The notes: a model not told the origin generated them from the letters alone. 64,000 nucleotides of DNA from Arthrobacter sp. B3I4 (GCF_030816855.1 NZ_JAUSYK010000001.1:1426001-1490000); one strand, 5' to 3'. Counted from the stretch's first letter, positions 18,041 through 27,817 are shown. Translations and numbers: made by a program.

Positions 18041-19492
18041 GTGTCAACGAACACCCCCGTAGGAACCGCCGCACGCCCGCTGCGCGTCGCCGTCGTCGGC
18101 TCCGGCCCCGCCGGCGTCTACGCGGCGGACCTCCTGACCAAGAGCGAGGCCGTCAAGAGCGGCGAGCTCACCGTCAGCATCGACCTCTTCGACCGCTACC
18201 CGGCACCCTACGGCCTGATCCGTTACGGCGTGGCCCCGGACCACCCGCGGATCAAGGGCATCGTCAACGCCCTGCACAAGGTCCTCGACCGCGGCGACAT
18301 CCGCTTCTTCGGCAACGTCGACTACGGCACGGACCTCACCCTTGAGGACCTCCGGACCCACTACGATGCCGTCATCTTCGCCACCGGTGCCATCAAGGAC
18401 GCCGACCTGAACATCCCCGGCATCGAACTCGAGGGCTCCTTCGGCGGCGCCGACTTCGTCTCCTGGTACGACGGCCACCCGGATGTGCCGCGCGACTGGC
18501 CGCTGGATGCCAAGGAGGTCGCCGTGATCGGCAACGGCAACGTCGCCCTGGACGTGGCCCGGATGCTCTCCAAGCACGCCGATGACCTCCTGGTCTCCGA
18601 GATCCCGGACAACGTCTACGCCGGCCTGAAAGCGTCGCCGGCCACTGACGTGCACGTCTTCGGCCGCCGCGGACCGGCGCAGGTGAAGTTCACCCCGCTG
18701 GAACTGCGCGAGCTCTCCCACTCCAGGGACGTCGACATCATCCTCTACCCCGAGGACTTCGAGTTCGATGCCGAATCCGACCGGCAGGTCCAGAGCAACA
18801 ACCAGACCAAGACCATGGTGGGCACCCTCACCAACTGGATCGCCGAACAGCCCGAGGACCCCGCCGAGTTCACGGCCTCGCGCCGGCTGCACCTGCACTT
18901 CCTGCACAGCCCGGTAGAGGTCTACGACGACGCCGAGCGCCCCGGCCACGTTGCGGGCATCAAGTTTGAGCGCACTGAGCTGGACGGTACCGGCAATGCC
19001 CGCGGCACCGGCGAGTACGTCGACTACCCGGTGCAGGCCGTCTACCGGGCCATCGGCTACTTCGGCTCGTCCCTACCGGAGGTCGAATTCGACCATGCCA
19101 AGGGTGTCGTCCCCAACGACGGCGGCCGGGTCCTGGATGCTGCAGGCACCCACGTGCCGGGCCTGTACGCTACTGGCTGGATCAAGCGAGGACCTGTGGG
19201 GCTGATCGGCCACACCAAGGGCGATGCGCTGGAAACCGTCACCTACCTGCTGGAGGACCGCGCCAGCCTGCCGCTCGCCGCGGCGCCGGCGCCGGAGGCA
19301 ATCGTCGGCCTGCTGGACAGCCGCGGCGTCCGGTACACCAGCTGGGAAGGCTGGCTGGCCCTAGACACGCACGAACGCTCCCTCGGAGAGAAGGCCAGCG
19401 CCGGAGCAGATATCCAGCGTGAACGCATCAAGGTGGTTCCGCGCGAGGACATGGTGGACATTTCCCGCGGCGGAGTGGCTGCGGAGGTCTAA
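18041..19492 (+). CDS. Ferredoxin--NADP+ reductase, FprA type (copy 1)
   Basis: This 483-aa flavoprotein of the adrenodoxin-reductase type moves electrons between NADPH and ferredoxin. The FAD motif is [17 protein letters not shown] and the NADP motif is [17 protein letters not shown], with the conserved [20 protein letters not shown] and the C-terminal [23 protein letters not shown] 18041 has a GAAGGA site. A close paralogue lies at 29932. No ferredoxin or P450 gene is adjacent, so its partner is not indicated. Confidence 0.93.
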   Translation: MSTNTPVGTAARPLRVAVVGSGPAGVYAADLLTKSEAVKSGELTVSIDLFDRYPAPYGLIRYGVAPDHPRIKGIVNALHKVLDRGDIRFFGNVDYGTDLTLEDLRTHYDAVIFATGAIKDADLNIPGIELEGSFGGADFVSWYDGHPDVPRDWPLDAKEVAVIGNGNVALDVARMLSKHADDLLVSEIPDNVYAGLKASPATDVHVFGRRGPAQVKFTPLELRELSHSRDVDIILYPEDFEFDAESDRQVQSNNQTKTMVGTLTNWIAEQPEDPAEFTASRRLHLHFLHSPVEVYDDAERPGHVAGIKFERTELDGTGNARGTGEYVDYPVQAVYRAIGYFGSSLPEVEFDHAKGVVPNDGGRVLDAAGTHVPGLYATGWIKRGPVGLIGHTKGDALETVTYLLEDRASLPLAAAPAPEAIVGLLDSRGVRYTSWEGWLALDTHERSLGEKASAGADIQRERIKVVPREDMVDISRGGVAAEV

Positions 19493-19663
19493 CCGCTCAA
19501 AGCAACAGCACCGCCGGTCACCCCGCGCACCAATCCCGGCCGCGGTTGGGCGTGGGTGTAACCCGCGTTGTGTCTGAGGGACGCAATTCCGGCGGGTAGT
19601 CAGTAGGCTTAGCTTTATGGATGAGCAGCCCACACCACACGCCTCCGCGCCGGGACCCCGTCG

Positions 19664-20654
19664 ATGAGGCTCCGTCACAGCAACGCCTCCGGCCGTGGTT
19701 ACCGCCGGGTCGCGGCCGGGACCGGGTTCAGCTACAAGGACCTGGACGGTTCCACCCTGCCGGCCGGTCCGGTTCGTGACCGGCTGGAGGCCATCGGGAT
19801 TCCCCCGGCCTGGACGGACGTCTGGATTGCACCGTTTGAGAACGGGCACATCCAGGCCACCGGAGTGGACGGGGTCGGCCGGCGCCAGTACATCTACCAT
19901 CCCGGCTGGCGCGAGCGGAAAGACCGGGTGAAGTTCAACCGCTCGCTGCAGCTTGCCGAGACCCTCCCGAGCGCACGCCGCCGGGGTCACCATGGACTTG
20001 CGCTCGGACGGGCTTGCCCGGGAACGGGTACTGGCGGCCGCGTTTCGGATGCTGGACAGCGGGTCGCTACGCGTCGGCTCGGAGAGGTACACCAACGAGA
20101 ACGGCAGCCACGGCCTGGCCACCCTGCTGTGCGCCCACGTCAAGGTGAGCAAGAACGAACTGCGCCTCAGCTTCCCCGCTAAGAGCGGCAAGACCTGGGA
20201 TTCCAGGATCGACGACGCCGACCTGGCCGCCGTCGTCCGCTCGCTCAAGCGCCGCGGCGGCAATGCCCGGCTGCTCGCCTACAAGAACGGGCGCAGCTGG
20301 CACCCGGTCACCAGCGCCGAGATCAATGACTACGTCAAAGAGCGCACCGGCGGGGACTTCACCGCCAAAGACTTCCGGACCCTCCGGGGGACCGTCGCGG
20401 CGGCCGTGAGCCTGGCCAAGAGCGGCCCGCAGCCGAAGGTCTCCGCCCGGAAACGCGCGGTGAGCCGGGCCATGGTCGACGCCGCCGCGGTGCTGGGAAA
20501 CACGCCCTCGATCGCCCGGAAGAGTTACGTGGACCCGCGGCTGCTGGATCACTACGCGGCGGGCGAGACCATCGACCCGAAGCGGCTGGACTCGGCCGAA
20601 TCGGAGGTCCGGGCGCTGCTCTACCAGCAGGGCGACGTCGTCCCGCTGGCGTGA
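19664..20654 (+). pseudogene. DNA topoisomerase IB, frameshifted
   Basis: The first frame gives the N-terminal domain (GTGFSYKDLDGSTL, IPPAWTDVWIAPFENGHIQATG, RRQYIYHPGWRERKDRVKFNRSLQLAETLP). The second frame, from about 19970, gives the catalytic domain with RVGSERYTNENGSHGLATL, FPAKSGKTW, DFRTLRGT and the tyrosine motif ARKSYVDPRLLDHY. Restoring two bases (CG) near 19968-19972 would rejoin the parts as LAETLPRAHAAGVTMDLRSDGL. These enzymes relax supercoils through a 3'-phosphotyrosine and are optional in bacteria. A 16-codon ORF (ATG 19617) ends overlapping the ATG 19664 start. This is a 2-bp deletion or a sequencing error. Confidence 0.8.
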
Positions 20655-20668
20655 CCTGGCGCCGGGGT

Positions 20669-21250
20669 CTAGAACTCGGCGTTGATGAAGCCGATGATGA
20701 TTGCGGTCCACCAGCAGGCCTGCGAGATACCCAGGCACGCCAGCAGGTGGACCCGCTGCCCGACGCTGAGCACGCCGAACCCGGAGTTCGGCGCGAGGTG
20801 GGCCAGCCTGCGCATGAGCGGGATCAGCATGATGCCATTCAGGCTGAGCACCAGGACGGCCGCCAGCTTGACGTCCGTCATCGGGTTGTAAAGGTGTGGA
20901 TTGAGGAACACCCCGGTGGCCAGCATTCCGGCCAGGCCGCCCCAGATCAGGGGAGTGGCGGCGCCGTCCAGCCTGATGATTTCGGCCAGGGTGCGCCGGC
21001 CGATGAGCCACAGGAACCCGTGCCAGTCGACCAGGACGATCGCGCCGAAGGCCACCACAAGGGACAGGACATGCAGGACGACAGCGATGTAGTACGCCGA
21101 ACCGCCGACGTGGACCACGGTCGACGTCGCAACCGAGAGCAGCCATGCCGCAGCGGCGGCCGCGGACAGGGCAATCACCAGGCGCCGTGTGGACCGTTCC
21201 GATTCCCGGTGCCGCCTGATCGTGCGCCTGCTGACTGGGACATAGCTCAT
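20669..21250 (-). CDS. Multi-pass membrane protein of unknown function
   Basis: The 193-aa protein has an Arg-rich N-terminus (SRRTIRRHRESERSTRR) and about five hydrophobic segments, including LVIALSAAAAAAWLLSVA, IAVVLHVLSLVVAFGAIVLVDW and LIWGGLAGMLATGVFL. The His residues in the TM2 region and the DWHGFLWLIGRR loop resemble some heme- or redox-linked membrane proteins, but no family can be named. The ribosome site is CGAGGTAG. It is convergent with the topoisomerase gene (14-bp gap). Confidence 0.75.
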   Translation of the reverse strand: MSYVPVSRRTIRRHRESERSTRRLVIALSAAAAAAWLLSVATSTVVHVGGSAYYIAVVLHVLSLVVAFGAIVLVDWHGFLWLIGRRTLAEIIRLDGAATPLIWGGLAGMLATGVFLNPHLYNPMTDVKLAAVLVLSLNGIMLIPLMRRLAHLAPNSGFGVLSVGQRVHLLACLGISQACWWTAIIIGFINAEF

Positions 21251-21439
21251 TGCCTACCTCGTAGAACCTTCCGGGGCGAGGACAGGGCCGGCTCTGCTGG
21301 CTGTCCCCACGCGGCCCTTCTGGTCTTCGGCGATGATCCAAGCCTTGATGGCACCGGAACAGCGGAAAGGAAGCAGTTCCGGGGCTTCCTAAAACGATAG
21401 CCCCGGGCGCCGTCCGGCTACAAGGACGGACAGGCGACC

Positions 21440-22315
21440 CTACATCCGTCCGAAGCGGGCGCGGACGAGTGCAAACGCCCCGTAGGCGATAAACCCCGCG
21501 CCGATGGCGAGGAGTACGTACGGCCCGAACGGGTGGTCCCGCAATGCCTTGAGGCTGCCGTCCAAGCCGGTGGAGGAGTCGGGGTCGTTCGTTGCCGCGG
21601 CCACCACGAAGAGCAGCCCGGTCAGGATGAGGGCGAGACCCTTAGCGATGTGGCCGGCCACGCCCAAGCCGCTGATGAGATGCCCCCGGTGGGTGCCCTC
21701 GAAGTGCCGCAACTCCTCCTTGAACTTCTTGCCCAGCCCCTTCACGATGAAGTACACGCCAATCCCGGCCACTGTCAGCCCCAGACCGATCAGCAACGGA
21801 GCGCCCAGCGGCCGGTTCAGCAGGTCCTGGCTGAAAGCTGCAGTGGAATCGCCTGAGTCACTCCGGACGCCCAGCGCAAAATTGGCAAAGGTCAACCCGA
21901 CGCTGCCGTACGCAATGGCCAGAAAGCCCGACGAAACAAGCTTGCTCAGGCGCTCGCCCCGGGGCAGGTGGCGGGCGCGCAGAGTAGCTTCGCTCAGTTG
22001 CCAGAGGGCCAGCCCCGCGCAGCCGATAAAGCCGGACCACATCACCGCCGGGCCCCACGGGTTGGCAGCCAGTTGCGCAATCGCTCCGGTGGGTTCGGCC
22101 TCGCCCGATGCGCCAAGGACCAGTGCGACGGCGATCGCCCCGATCACAACGTGGAGCAGCGCCATCACCGCGAAACCCCAACGTGCCACGACGTCGAGCA
22201 CCCGGCTGTTGGAGGCGGCCTCTGCTGCGTCGGCCGCCCCGCCGAGCACCGTTTGGGCAGTCACGGACGAGCTGCCCCTGCTGACGTCCCCGCGGGGCTG
22301 GTTTTCCATGGCCAT
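21440..22315 (-). CDS. DUF1206 membrane protein
   Basis: This 291-aa protein is built from three tandem repeats of a two-helix unit, each beginning with a Gly-rich first helix (VVARWGFAVMALLHVVIGAIAV, LVSSGFLAIAYGSVGLTFANF, SGLGVAGHIAKGLALILTG). That layout defines DUF1206, found widely in actinobacteria and of unknown function. The N-terminus is hydrophilic. It is divergent from the 22471 gene. Confidence 0.88.
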   Translation of the reverse strand: MAMENQPRGDVSRGSSSVTAQTVLGGAADAAEAASNSRVLDVVARWGFAVMALLHVVIGAIAVALVLGASGEAEPTGAIAQLAANPWGPAVMWSGFIGCAGLALWQLSEATLRARHLPRGERLSKLVSSGFLAIAYGSVGLTFANFALGVRSDSGDSTAAFSQDLLNRPLGAPLLIGLGLTVAGIGVYFIVKGLGKKFKEELRHFEGTHRGHLISGLGVAGHIAKGLALILTGLLFVVAAATNDPDSSTGLDGSLKALRDHPFGPYVLLAIGAGFIAYGAFALVRARFGRM

Positions 22316-22383
22316 GAGTTTACGCGCCCCGCGGGCTGTTTTAGGACGGCGTCAGCGGAGGAAACGGGGACTATGAACTTGTT

Positions 22384-22397
22384 GGTAAGTGTGCTTA
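22384..22397 (+). promoter_or_regulatory. Small inverted repeat in promoter region
   Basis: GTAAG-TGTG-CTTAC lies in an AT-rich stretch 74 nt upstream of the 22471 start and next to a TATATG word. It could be a repressor half-site pair overlapping the promoter. Evidence is limited to the symmetry and position. Confidence 0.35.
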
Positions 22398-22470
22398 CTA
22401 TATGAGGGGCACGGTGAGGTTTGTTGGTCGTGCCGTACCGGATTCGCAGACAGACGATAGGAAGCTCACC

Positions 22471-23010
22471 ATGGCAGGAAATCTCGTTGCACGATCCATT
22501 CACGACTTGACCGCGGCAGCGTGGTTCGGCGGTTCCCTGATGGGCGCCATCGGCCTGAACGGCGCCGCGGCGGAAGCCAAGGAGCCTGCCGAACGCACCC
22601 GGCTTTCCAGTCTCGGCTGGAAGAAGTGGGCCCCCTACCAGACGGCGGCCTTCAGCGCCCACATCCTCGCAGGCCTGGCCGTGATCTGGGAAAACAAGGG
22701 CCGGATGGCCAAGCAGGAGGGCGTGACCGGGGCAACCATCTACAAGACCGCCGTCACCCTCACGGGCGCCGCCGTGACTCTTTACGCCGGCATGCAGGGC
22801 GCCAAGGTGGAGAAGCTGGCCGGCGAAGGCGCCGAGGGTGCCACCGAGCCGAAGCCGGGCAGCTCCGACGAACTGCGCTCTGCTCAGACGCAGCTCAAGA
22901 TCCTGCAGTGGGCCATCCCGGTGTTCGCCGGGTGGGTTATTGTCCTGGGCGCGCAGCACGGCGAAATGCAGCGGCCGAAGAACGTTTTCGCGGGACTCAC
23001 CCGCCAGTAA
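22471..23010 (+). CDS. Hypothetical membrane protein
   Basis: The 179-aa protein starts at ATG 22471 behind AGGAAG. It has hydrophobic segments around LTAAAWFGGSLMGAIGLNGAAAE, TAAFSAHILAGLAVIW, TAVTLTGAAVTLYAGMQGAK and LQWAIPVFAGWVIVLGA, suggesting three or four membrane passes. I do not recognise the family. It stands alone, between the divergent DUF1206 gene and the convergent PucR gene, and is followed by a GGGGTCAC repeat element. Confidence 0.75.
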   Translation: MAGNLVARSIHDLTAAAWFGGSLMGAIGLNGAAAEAKEPAERTRLSSLGWKKWAPYQTAAFSAHILAGLAVIWENKGRMAKQEGVTGATIYKTAVTLTGAAVTLYAGMQGAKVEKLAGEGAEGATEPKPGSSDELRSAQTQLKILQWAIPVFAGWVIVLGAQHGEMQRPKNVFAGLTRQ

Positions 23011-23037
23011 AAACCCTTACTCCCTCAGGAAAACCCG

Positions 23038-23091
23038 GCGGGGTCACCTCCCGCCTATCCGGACCGCCGGATGGGCGCGAGGTGACCCCGC
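23038..23091 (+). repeat. GGGGTCAC-family hairpin repeat, copy 2
   Basis: Perfect 13-bp outer arms GCGGGGTCACCTC (23038-23050) and GAGGTGACCCCGC (23079-23091). The inside also pairs (CGCCTATCCGG with CCGGATGGGCG). TTCGCTGTCGTC follows the right arm, as in the other copies. Confidence 0.85.
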
Positions 23092-23130
23092 TTCGCTGTC
23101 GTCCGGGCCGGCCGCGGGTGTCCGCGGCTC

Positions 23131-24573
23131 TCAACGCGGATGGCGGGCGCTGAGCCGCTGGACGGCCAGCGCCAGCCACAACTGCACCCGGTCGGCTGTT
23201 TGCGCGGCATCGTAGCCGGTCAGCTCGGTGATCTGCGCGAGCCGGTAGCGGACCGTGTTGCGGTGCAGGGTCAGCTCTTCGGCGACGGCGGCGACCGAGC
23301 CGTTGTTGCTCAGGTAGCTCTCGAGCGTGGTCATCAGCTCCGAACCGTGCGCGGCGTCAAACTGGCGCAGCGGGTTCAGCGACTCGTTAGCCATGTCCGC
23401 GAGCGGAACGTCCTCGCTGGCCAGCAGCAGCGAGGTCAGGCTCAGCCGCTCGGGTTCGTTCACCGGCAGGCCGTGGCTCGCGGCGTCCCGCGCTTCGAAG
23501 TAGCTCCAGCGCAGTCCGTTGGGCTTGGTGTAGGCACCGCCGATGCCGATCGTCGCGTGGATGCCCGCCTCGGCGAAGTGGTCGCTGAGGCTGCGCCCCA
23601 GGGCGCTGGCGCCGCTGCCGTCGTCGGGCACCACCGCCACCAGGTCCTTGCCGACGACGGCGGTCACCGCCGTCCGCAGTGGCTGCGGCAGGGAGGAACT
23701 CCCCAGCTGCTTGCCGTGCGCTGCCGATTCCGCGAGCAGGACGACGTTCTTGCGGGTGCTGTTGATGCCGATGCCGGCGAGGCGCCGGGTGGCCTCCGTA
23801 GTGTCGAGGGTGCCATGGATAACATCCTCAAGCACCTGCCCCGCCAGGGCGCGCTCTGACTGGCGCTGCTTGACCATGTTGTTGAGCTCAACGCTGATCA
23901 GGTTCTGGGCGTAGCCGACGATCCCTGAGTCTTCGAACGGGTGCTTCACCCACAGCGTGCAGGCGTCGCGGCGGCCGGTCGGAATCGGGTAGGACGCCCA
24001 ACCGTCCGCTGTGGGGGAGGGGCTGCCGGCGGCACTGTTGCAGAGCTCCGCCGTGAACTGGGTCAGGACGATCTCGGTGCGAAGCATGGACCCAAGGTGC
24101 TTGAGTAGTTCGGCCAGTCCGCCGCCGGTCAGCAGCGCCCGGGCTAGCACCTGGTGGCCGGCGATCAGGCGCTCGAGCTTGGCGTAGTGGTCTGCGGACT
24201 GGGCATCGGCCACCAGCTTTCCGATCGCGATGAACGGGGTCTCGAACGGCACTTCCACCACCGGCAGGCCCCAGCGGTTCGCCTCGGCCACCAGCGCCGG
24301 CGGCACCGCCTCATGCGTCAGCCCGACGCCGAAGCCGATGCCCACCGCCCCGGCACGCTGGACCTGGCGGACGAATCGGCGCTGTTCCGGGGCGGACTTC
24401 AGCCGGATCCCGGTGGTGAGCACGAGTTCGCCGCCGTTGAGGAAACGTTGCGGATCCTCCTGCTCCGTCACCGCGACCCAGTGGATGTCCTGGTGCCAGG
24501 TGGTTTCTGCGAGGCCCGATTTCCTGAGTTTGAGGGACGGAACTCCCAGCAGCGCGGACAGTGAAATTGCCAT
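23131..24573 (-). CDS. PucR-family transcriptional regulator of the GABA genes
   Basis: The 480-aa protein has an N-terminal PucR-like domain (WVAVTEQEDPQRFLNGGELVLTTGIRL), a GGDEF-like middle and a C-terminal PucR helix-turn-helix (YLSNNGSVAAVAEELTLHRNTVRYRLAQITELTG). Such proteins commonly activate nearby catabolic genes in response to a nitrogen compound. It is divergent from the aminobutyraldehyde dehydrogenase and GABA aminotransferase genes, so GABA or putrescine catabolism is its likely target. This is inference from position. Confidence 0.9.
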   Translation of the reverse strand: MAISLSALLGVPSLKLRKSGLAETTWHQDIHWVAVTEQEDPQRFLNGGELVLTTGIRLKSAPEQRRFVRQVQRAGAVGIGFGVGLTHEAVPPALVAEANRWGLPVVEVPFETPFIAIGKLVADAQSADHYAKLERLIAGHQVLARALLTGGGLAELLKHLGSMLRTEIVLTQFTAELCNSAAGSPSPTADGWASYPIPTGRRDACTLWVKHPFEDSGIVGYAQNLISVELNNMVKQRQSERALAGQVLEDVIHGTLDTTEATRRLAGIGINSTRKNVVLLAESAAHGKQLGSSSLPQPLRTAVTAVVGKDLVAVVPDDGSGASALGRSLSDHFAEAGIHATIGIGGAYTKPNGLRWSYFEARDAASHGLPVNEPERLSLTSLLLASEDVPLADMANESLNPLRQFDAAHGSELMTTLESYLSNNGSVAAVAEELTLHRNTVRYRLAQITELTGYDAAQTADRVQLWLALAVQRLSARHPR

Positions 24574-24598
24574 GGAATCAGGATAACCGCGGGCTGGG

Positions 24599-24660
24599 CA
24601 GGCGCACTAAAGGAGGCCGGAGGGGGTGTGCAGCTGACTATTCCCTGCGGTGTGCGCCTG
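24599..24660. promoter_or_regulatory. Inverted repeat pair in the pucR-gab divergent promoter region
   Basis: CAGGCGCAC (24599-24607) and GTGCGCCTG (24652-24660) are exact reverse complements 44 nt apart in the 174-nt gap between the two divergent genes. They are candidate activator binding sites for the PucR protein. CATAGGCT directly after them could be a -10 region for the gab genes. Confidence 0.45.
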
Positions 24661-24747
24661 GCATAGGCTCGGAGCAATCGCAGGTCCTTAATCCCCGCCT
24701 CGCCAAGATCCCGCTGACCGAGGCCAGCACGAAAGAGGTTGTACACC

Positions 24748-26178
24748 GTGGTTCAAACCTTGCAGAACTTCATCAATGGTGAGTTTGTCACCCCCGTCGG
24801 CACCGACCTGCTGGACATCGTCAACCCGACCAACGGTGAGGTCGTGGCCAAGGCGCCCGTCTCCGTCCAGGCCGACGTGGACGCCGCCATGGCCGCCGCA
24901 AAGGATGCCTTCGCCAGCTGGAAGCACGTCACCCCTGGCCAGCGCCAGCTCATGCTGCTCAAGCTCGCCGACGCCGTCGAAGCCAACAGCGACGAACTCG
25001 TCGAGGCCCAGCACCGCAACACCGGCCAGGTCCGCTCCCTGATCGCCGCGGAGGAAGTGGCGGCGGGCGCAGACCAGTTGCGGTTCTTCGCCGGAGCCGC
25101 CCGCATCCTGGAAGGCAAATCTGCCGGCGAGTACTTCGAGGGGCACACCTCCTTCGTGCGCCGCGAACCGATCGGCGTCGTCGCGCAGGTCGCTCCTTGG
25201 AATTACCCGTTCCTGATGGCGATCTGGAAGATCGGCCCCGCCCTTGCGGCAGGCAACACGGTGGTGCTCAAACCCTCAGACACCACCCCCGAATCCACCC
25301 TTGTCCTGGCCCGCCTCGCCGGCGACATCCTCCCGGCCGGGGTGCTCAACGTGATCTTGGGGACCGGCGAGACCGGGGCTTTGATGGTGGAACACAAGGT
25401 GCCGGGACTGGTTTCCATCACCGGATCCGTCCGGGCCGGCATTGCCGTCGCCTCTGGTGCCGCCAAGGGCCTCAAACGCGCGCACCTGGAGCTCGGCGGC
25501 AAAGCCCCGGCGATCGTCTTCAAGGACGCGGACATCAAGAAGAGCGCAGCGGCCATCGCCGAGTTCGCGTTCTTCAACGCCGGCCAGGACTGCACCGCAA
25601 TCGCCCGAGTGCTGGTCGAGGACGCCGCCTACGAGGACCTGCTGGATGCCCTGGTGGAGCACACCAAGACCCTGCGTACCGGTTCCCAGAACGACGAAGA
25701 CAACTACTTCGGGCCGCTGAACAACGTCAACCACTTCAACGCCGTCAAGACGCTGGTGGAGTCCCTGCCGGCGAACTGCAGGATCGAAACCGGCGGGCAC
25801 CAGGCCGGGGAGCAGGGCTTCTTCTTTGAGCCCACCATCGTCACCGGCGCCAAACAGACGGATGACATCGTGCAGAAGGAAGCCTTCGGCCCGGTCATCA
25901 CCGTGCAGAAGTTCAGCACCGAGGCCGAGGCCATCGAACTGGCCAACGACGTCGACTACGCGCTCGCCTCCAGTGTCTGGACCACCGACCACGGCACCGC
26001 CATGCGCGTCAGCCGCGACCTGGACTTCGGCGCCGTCTGGATCAACACGCACATCATGCTCACCGCAGAGATGCCCCACGGCGGCTTCAAGCAGTCCGGC
26101 TACGGCAAGGACCTCTCGATGTACGGCGTTGAGGACTACACCCGTATCAAGCACGTCATGTCCGCTCTCGACGCTTAG
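24748..26178 (+). CDS. Gamma-aminobutyraldehyde dehydrogenase
   Basis: This 476-aa NAD(P)+-dependent aldehyde dehydrogenase is of the PatD/Prr group, which oxidises 4-aminobutanal (from putrescine) to GABA. The catalytic Cys282 (GQDCTAIARV) and Glu248 (HLELGGKAP) are present, with APWNYPFLMA and FGPVITVQ. GTG 24748 is preferred over TTG 24739 because the GAGG site sits 9 nt ahead of it. It lies 30 nt before the GABA aminotransferase gene, giving a two-step putrescine/GABA route. The aldehyde specificity is inferred from that context. Confidence 0.85.
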   Translation: MVQTLQNFINGEFVTPVGTDLLDIVNPTNGEVVAKAPVSVQADVDAAMAAAKDAFASWKHVTPGQRQLMLLKLADAVEANSDELVEAQHRNTGQVRSLIAAEEVAAGADQLRFFAGAARILEGKSAGEYFEGHTSFVRREPIGVVAQVAPWNYPFLMAIWKIGPALAAGNTVVLKPSDTTPESTLVLARLAGDILPAGVLNVILGTGETGALMVEHKVPGLVSITGSVRAGIAVASGAAKGLKRAHLELGGKAPAIVFKDADIKKSAAAIAEFAFFNAGQDCTAIARVLVEDAAYEDLLDALVEHTKTLRTGSQNDEDNYFGPLNNVNHFNAVKTLVESLPANCRIETGGHQAGEQGFFFEPTIVTGAKQTDDIVQKEAFGPVITVQKFSTEAEAIELANDVDYALASSVWTTDHGTAMRVSRDLDFGAVWINTHIMLTAEMPHGGFKQSGYGKDLSMYGVEDYTRIKHVMSALDA

Positions 26179-26208
26179 CCGCGCTTCCACGCTTAGAAAG
26201 GCCTTCCC

Positions 26209-27564
26209 ATGACCACCACCGCAAACGACATCACCTACCGCCTTGAGCAGAAGCGCCGCGTGCAGGCTGACTTCCCGGGCCCCAAATCGGTCGCCCTGAC
26301 CGAGCGCCGCAAGGCCGTCGTCGCCTCTGGCGTCGCTTCCAGCGTCCCGGTCTATGTCGCCGACGCCGACGGCGGCATCATCCAGGACGTCGACGGCAAC
26401 TCCTTCATCGACCTCGGCGCCGGCATCGCCGTGACCAGCGTCGGCGCCTCGGACCCCGCCGTTGTCGGCGCCGTGAAGGAAGCCGTGGAGCACTTCACCC
26501 ACACCTGCTTCATGGTCACGCCCTACGAGGGCTACGTTGCCGTCGCGGAGCAGCTGAACCGGCTCACCCCGGGCGACCACGAGAAGCGGACGGTGTTGTT
26601 CAACTCCGGCGCGGAAGCGGTGGAGAACGCCGTCAAGGTGGCCCGCCTCGCCACCGGCCGCGACGCCGTCGTCGCCTTCGACCACGCTTACCATGGCCGC
26701 ACCAACCTCACCATGGCCCTGACCGCCAAGGCGATGCCTTACAAAACCAACTTCGGCCCGTTCGCGCCCGAGGTCTACCGGATGCCGATGAGCTACCCGT
26801 TCCGCGAGGAAAACCCGGAGATCACCGGGGCCGAGGCTGCCAAACGCGCCATCACCATGATCGAGAAGCAGATCGGCGGCGACTCAGTAGCCGCCATCAT
26901 CATCGAACCGATCCAGGGCGAGGGCGGCTTCATCGTCCCGGCCGAGGGCTTCCTCCCGGCCCTGGCCGCCTGGGCCAAGGAAAAGGGCATCGTGTTCATC
27001 GCCGATGAGGTCCAGTCCGGCTTCTGCCGTACCGGCGAGTGGTTTGCCGTGAACCACGAAGGGGTCATCCCGGACATTGTCACCATGGCCAAGGGCATCG
27101 CCGGTGGCATGCCGCTCTCTGCCATCACCGGCCGCGCCGAACTGCTCGACGCCGTCCACCCCGGCGGGCTCGGCGGCACCTACGGCGGCAACCCGGTGGC
27201 CTGCGCGGCCGCCCTCGCGGCGATCGGTTCGATGGAGCAGTACGACCTGAACGCACGTGCCCGCCACATCGAGGATCTTGCGCTGGGCAAGCTGCGTGAG
27301 CTCGCCGCGGAGACTTCGGTGGTCGGGGACGTCCGCGGGCGCGGCGCGATGCTCGCCGTCGAACTCGTCCAGGCCGGCTCCAAGGAACCCAACCCGGAAC
27401 TGACTAAGGCCGTGGCCGCCGCCTGCCTGAAGGAAGGCGTCATTATTTTGACCTGCGGCACTTTCGGCAACGTGATCCGGTTGTTGCCGCCGCTGGTCAT
27501 CAGTGACGCACTGCTGCTGGATGGCCTCGAGGTGCTCGCCGCGGCGGTCCGCGCTAACTCGTAG
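26209..27564 (+). CDS. gabT: 4-aminobutyrate aminotransferase
   Basis: This PLP-dependent class III aminotransferase (451 aa) converts GABA and 2-oxoglutarate to succinic semialdehyde and glutamate. The PLP lysine is K295 in TMAKGIAGGMPLSAITG, and the ADEVQSGFCRTGEWF segment upstream supplies the aspartate that contacts the PLP nitrogen. The start is ATG with GAAAGG. No succinate-semialdehyde dehydrogenase gene is adjacent, so the last step must be encoded elsewhere. Confidence 0.92.
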   Translation: MTTTANDITYRLEQKRRVQADFPGPKSVALTERRKAVVASGVASSVPVYVADADGGIIQDVDGNSFIDLGAGIAVTSVGASDPAVVGAVKEAVEHFTHTCFMVTPYEGYVAVAEQLNRLTPGDHEKRTVLFNSGAEAVENAVKVARLATGRDAVVAFDHAYHGRTNLTMALTAKAMPYKTNFGPFAPEVYRMPMSYPFREENPEITGAEAAKRAITMIEKQIGGDSVAAIIIEPIQGEGGFIVPAEGFLPALAAWAKEKGIVFIADEVQSGFCRTGEWFAVNHEGVIPDIVTMAKGIAGGMPLSAITGRAELLDAVHPGGLGGTYGGNPVACAAALAAIGSMEQYDLNARARHIEDLALGKLRELAAETSVVGDVRGRGAMLAVELVQAGSKEPNPELTKAVAAACLKEGVIILTCGTFGNVIRLLPPLVISDALLLDGLEVLAAAVRANS

Positions 27565-27603
27565 CCACGCTTCCCACCGGGGCCGGGCCCCGATGCCCCA
27601 TAG

Positions 27604-27633
27604 CGAGCCGCGGACCGACTGGTCCGCGGCTCG
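27604..27633 (+). terminator. Hairpin terminator after gabT
   Basis: Perfect 13-bp stem CGAGCCGCGGACC with a GACT loop, 40 nt after the gabT stop. A T-tract is lacking, as is common in this GC-rich genome. Confidence 0.6.
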
Positions 27634-27817
27634 TCTGCGTCGGGGGCGCATCCTCAGCCGACGCGCGCGCCGCAGGGCCAAAAGTCACCGCAAACCAGTG
27701 CAGCGCTGAGTTAGAGTCGTTCTACCACTGCAGGAACGCAGGCCGGCCGACGTCGTCCGGGCCACCACCGGAGAGCGCCGCGCTGGACTCTGCCCGAAAC
27801 CCATAAGGGGTTCTTAG

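Noticed and set aside
19617..19667. 16-codon leader peptide overlapping the topoisomerase IB start
   Set aside because: The stop-start overlap is suggestive, but the peptide has no regulatory features and the downstream gene is frameshifted; kept only as a note.
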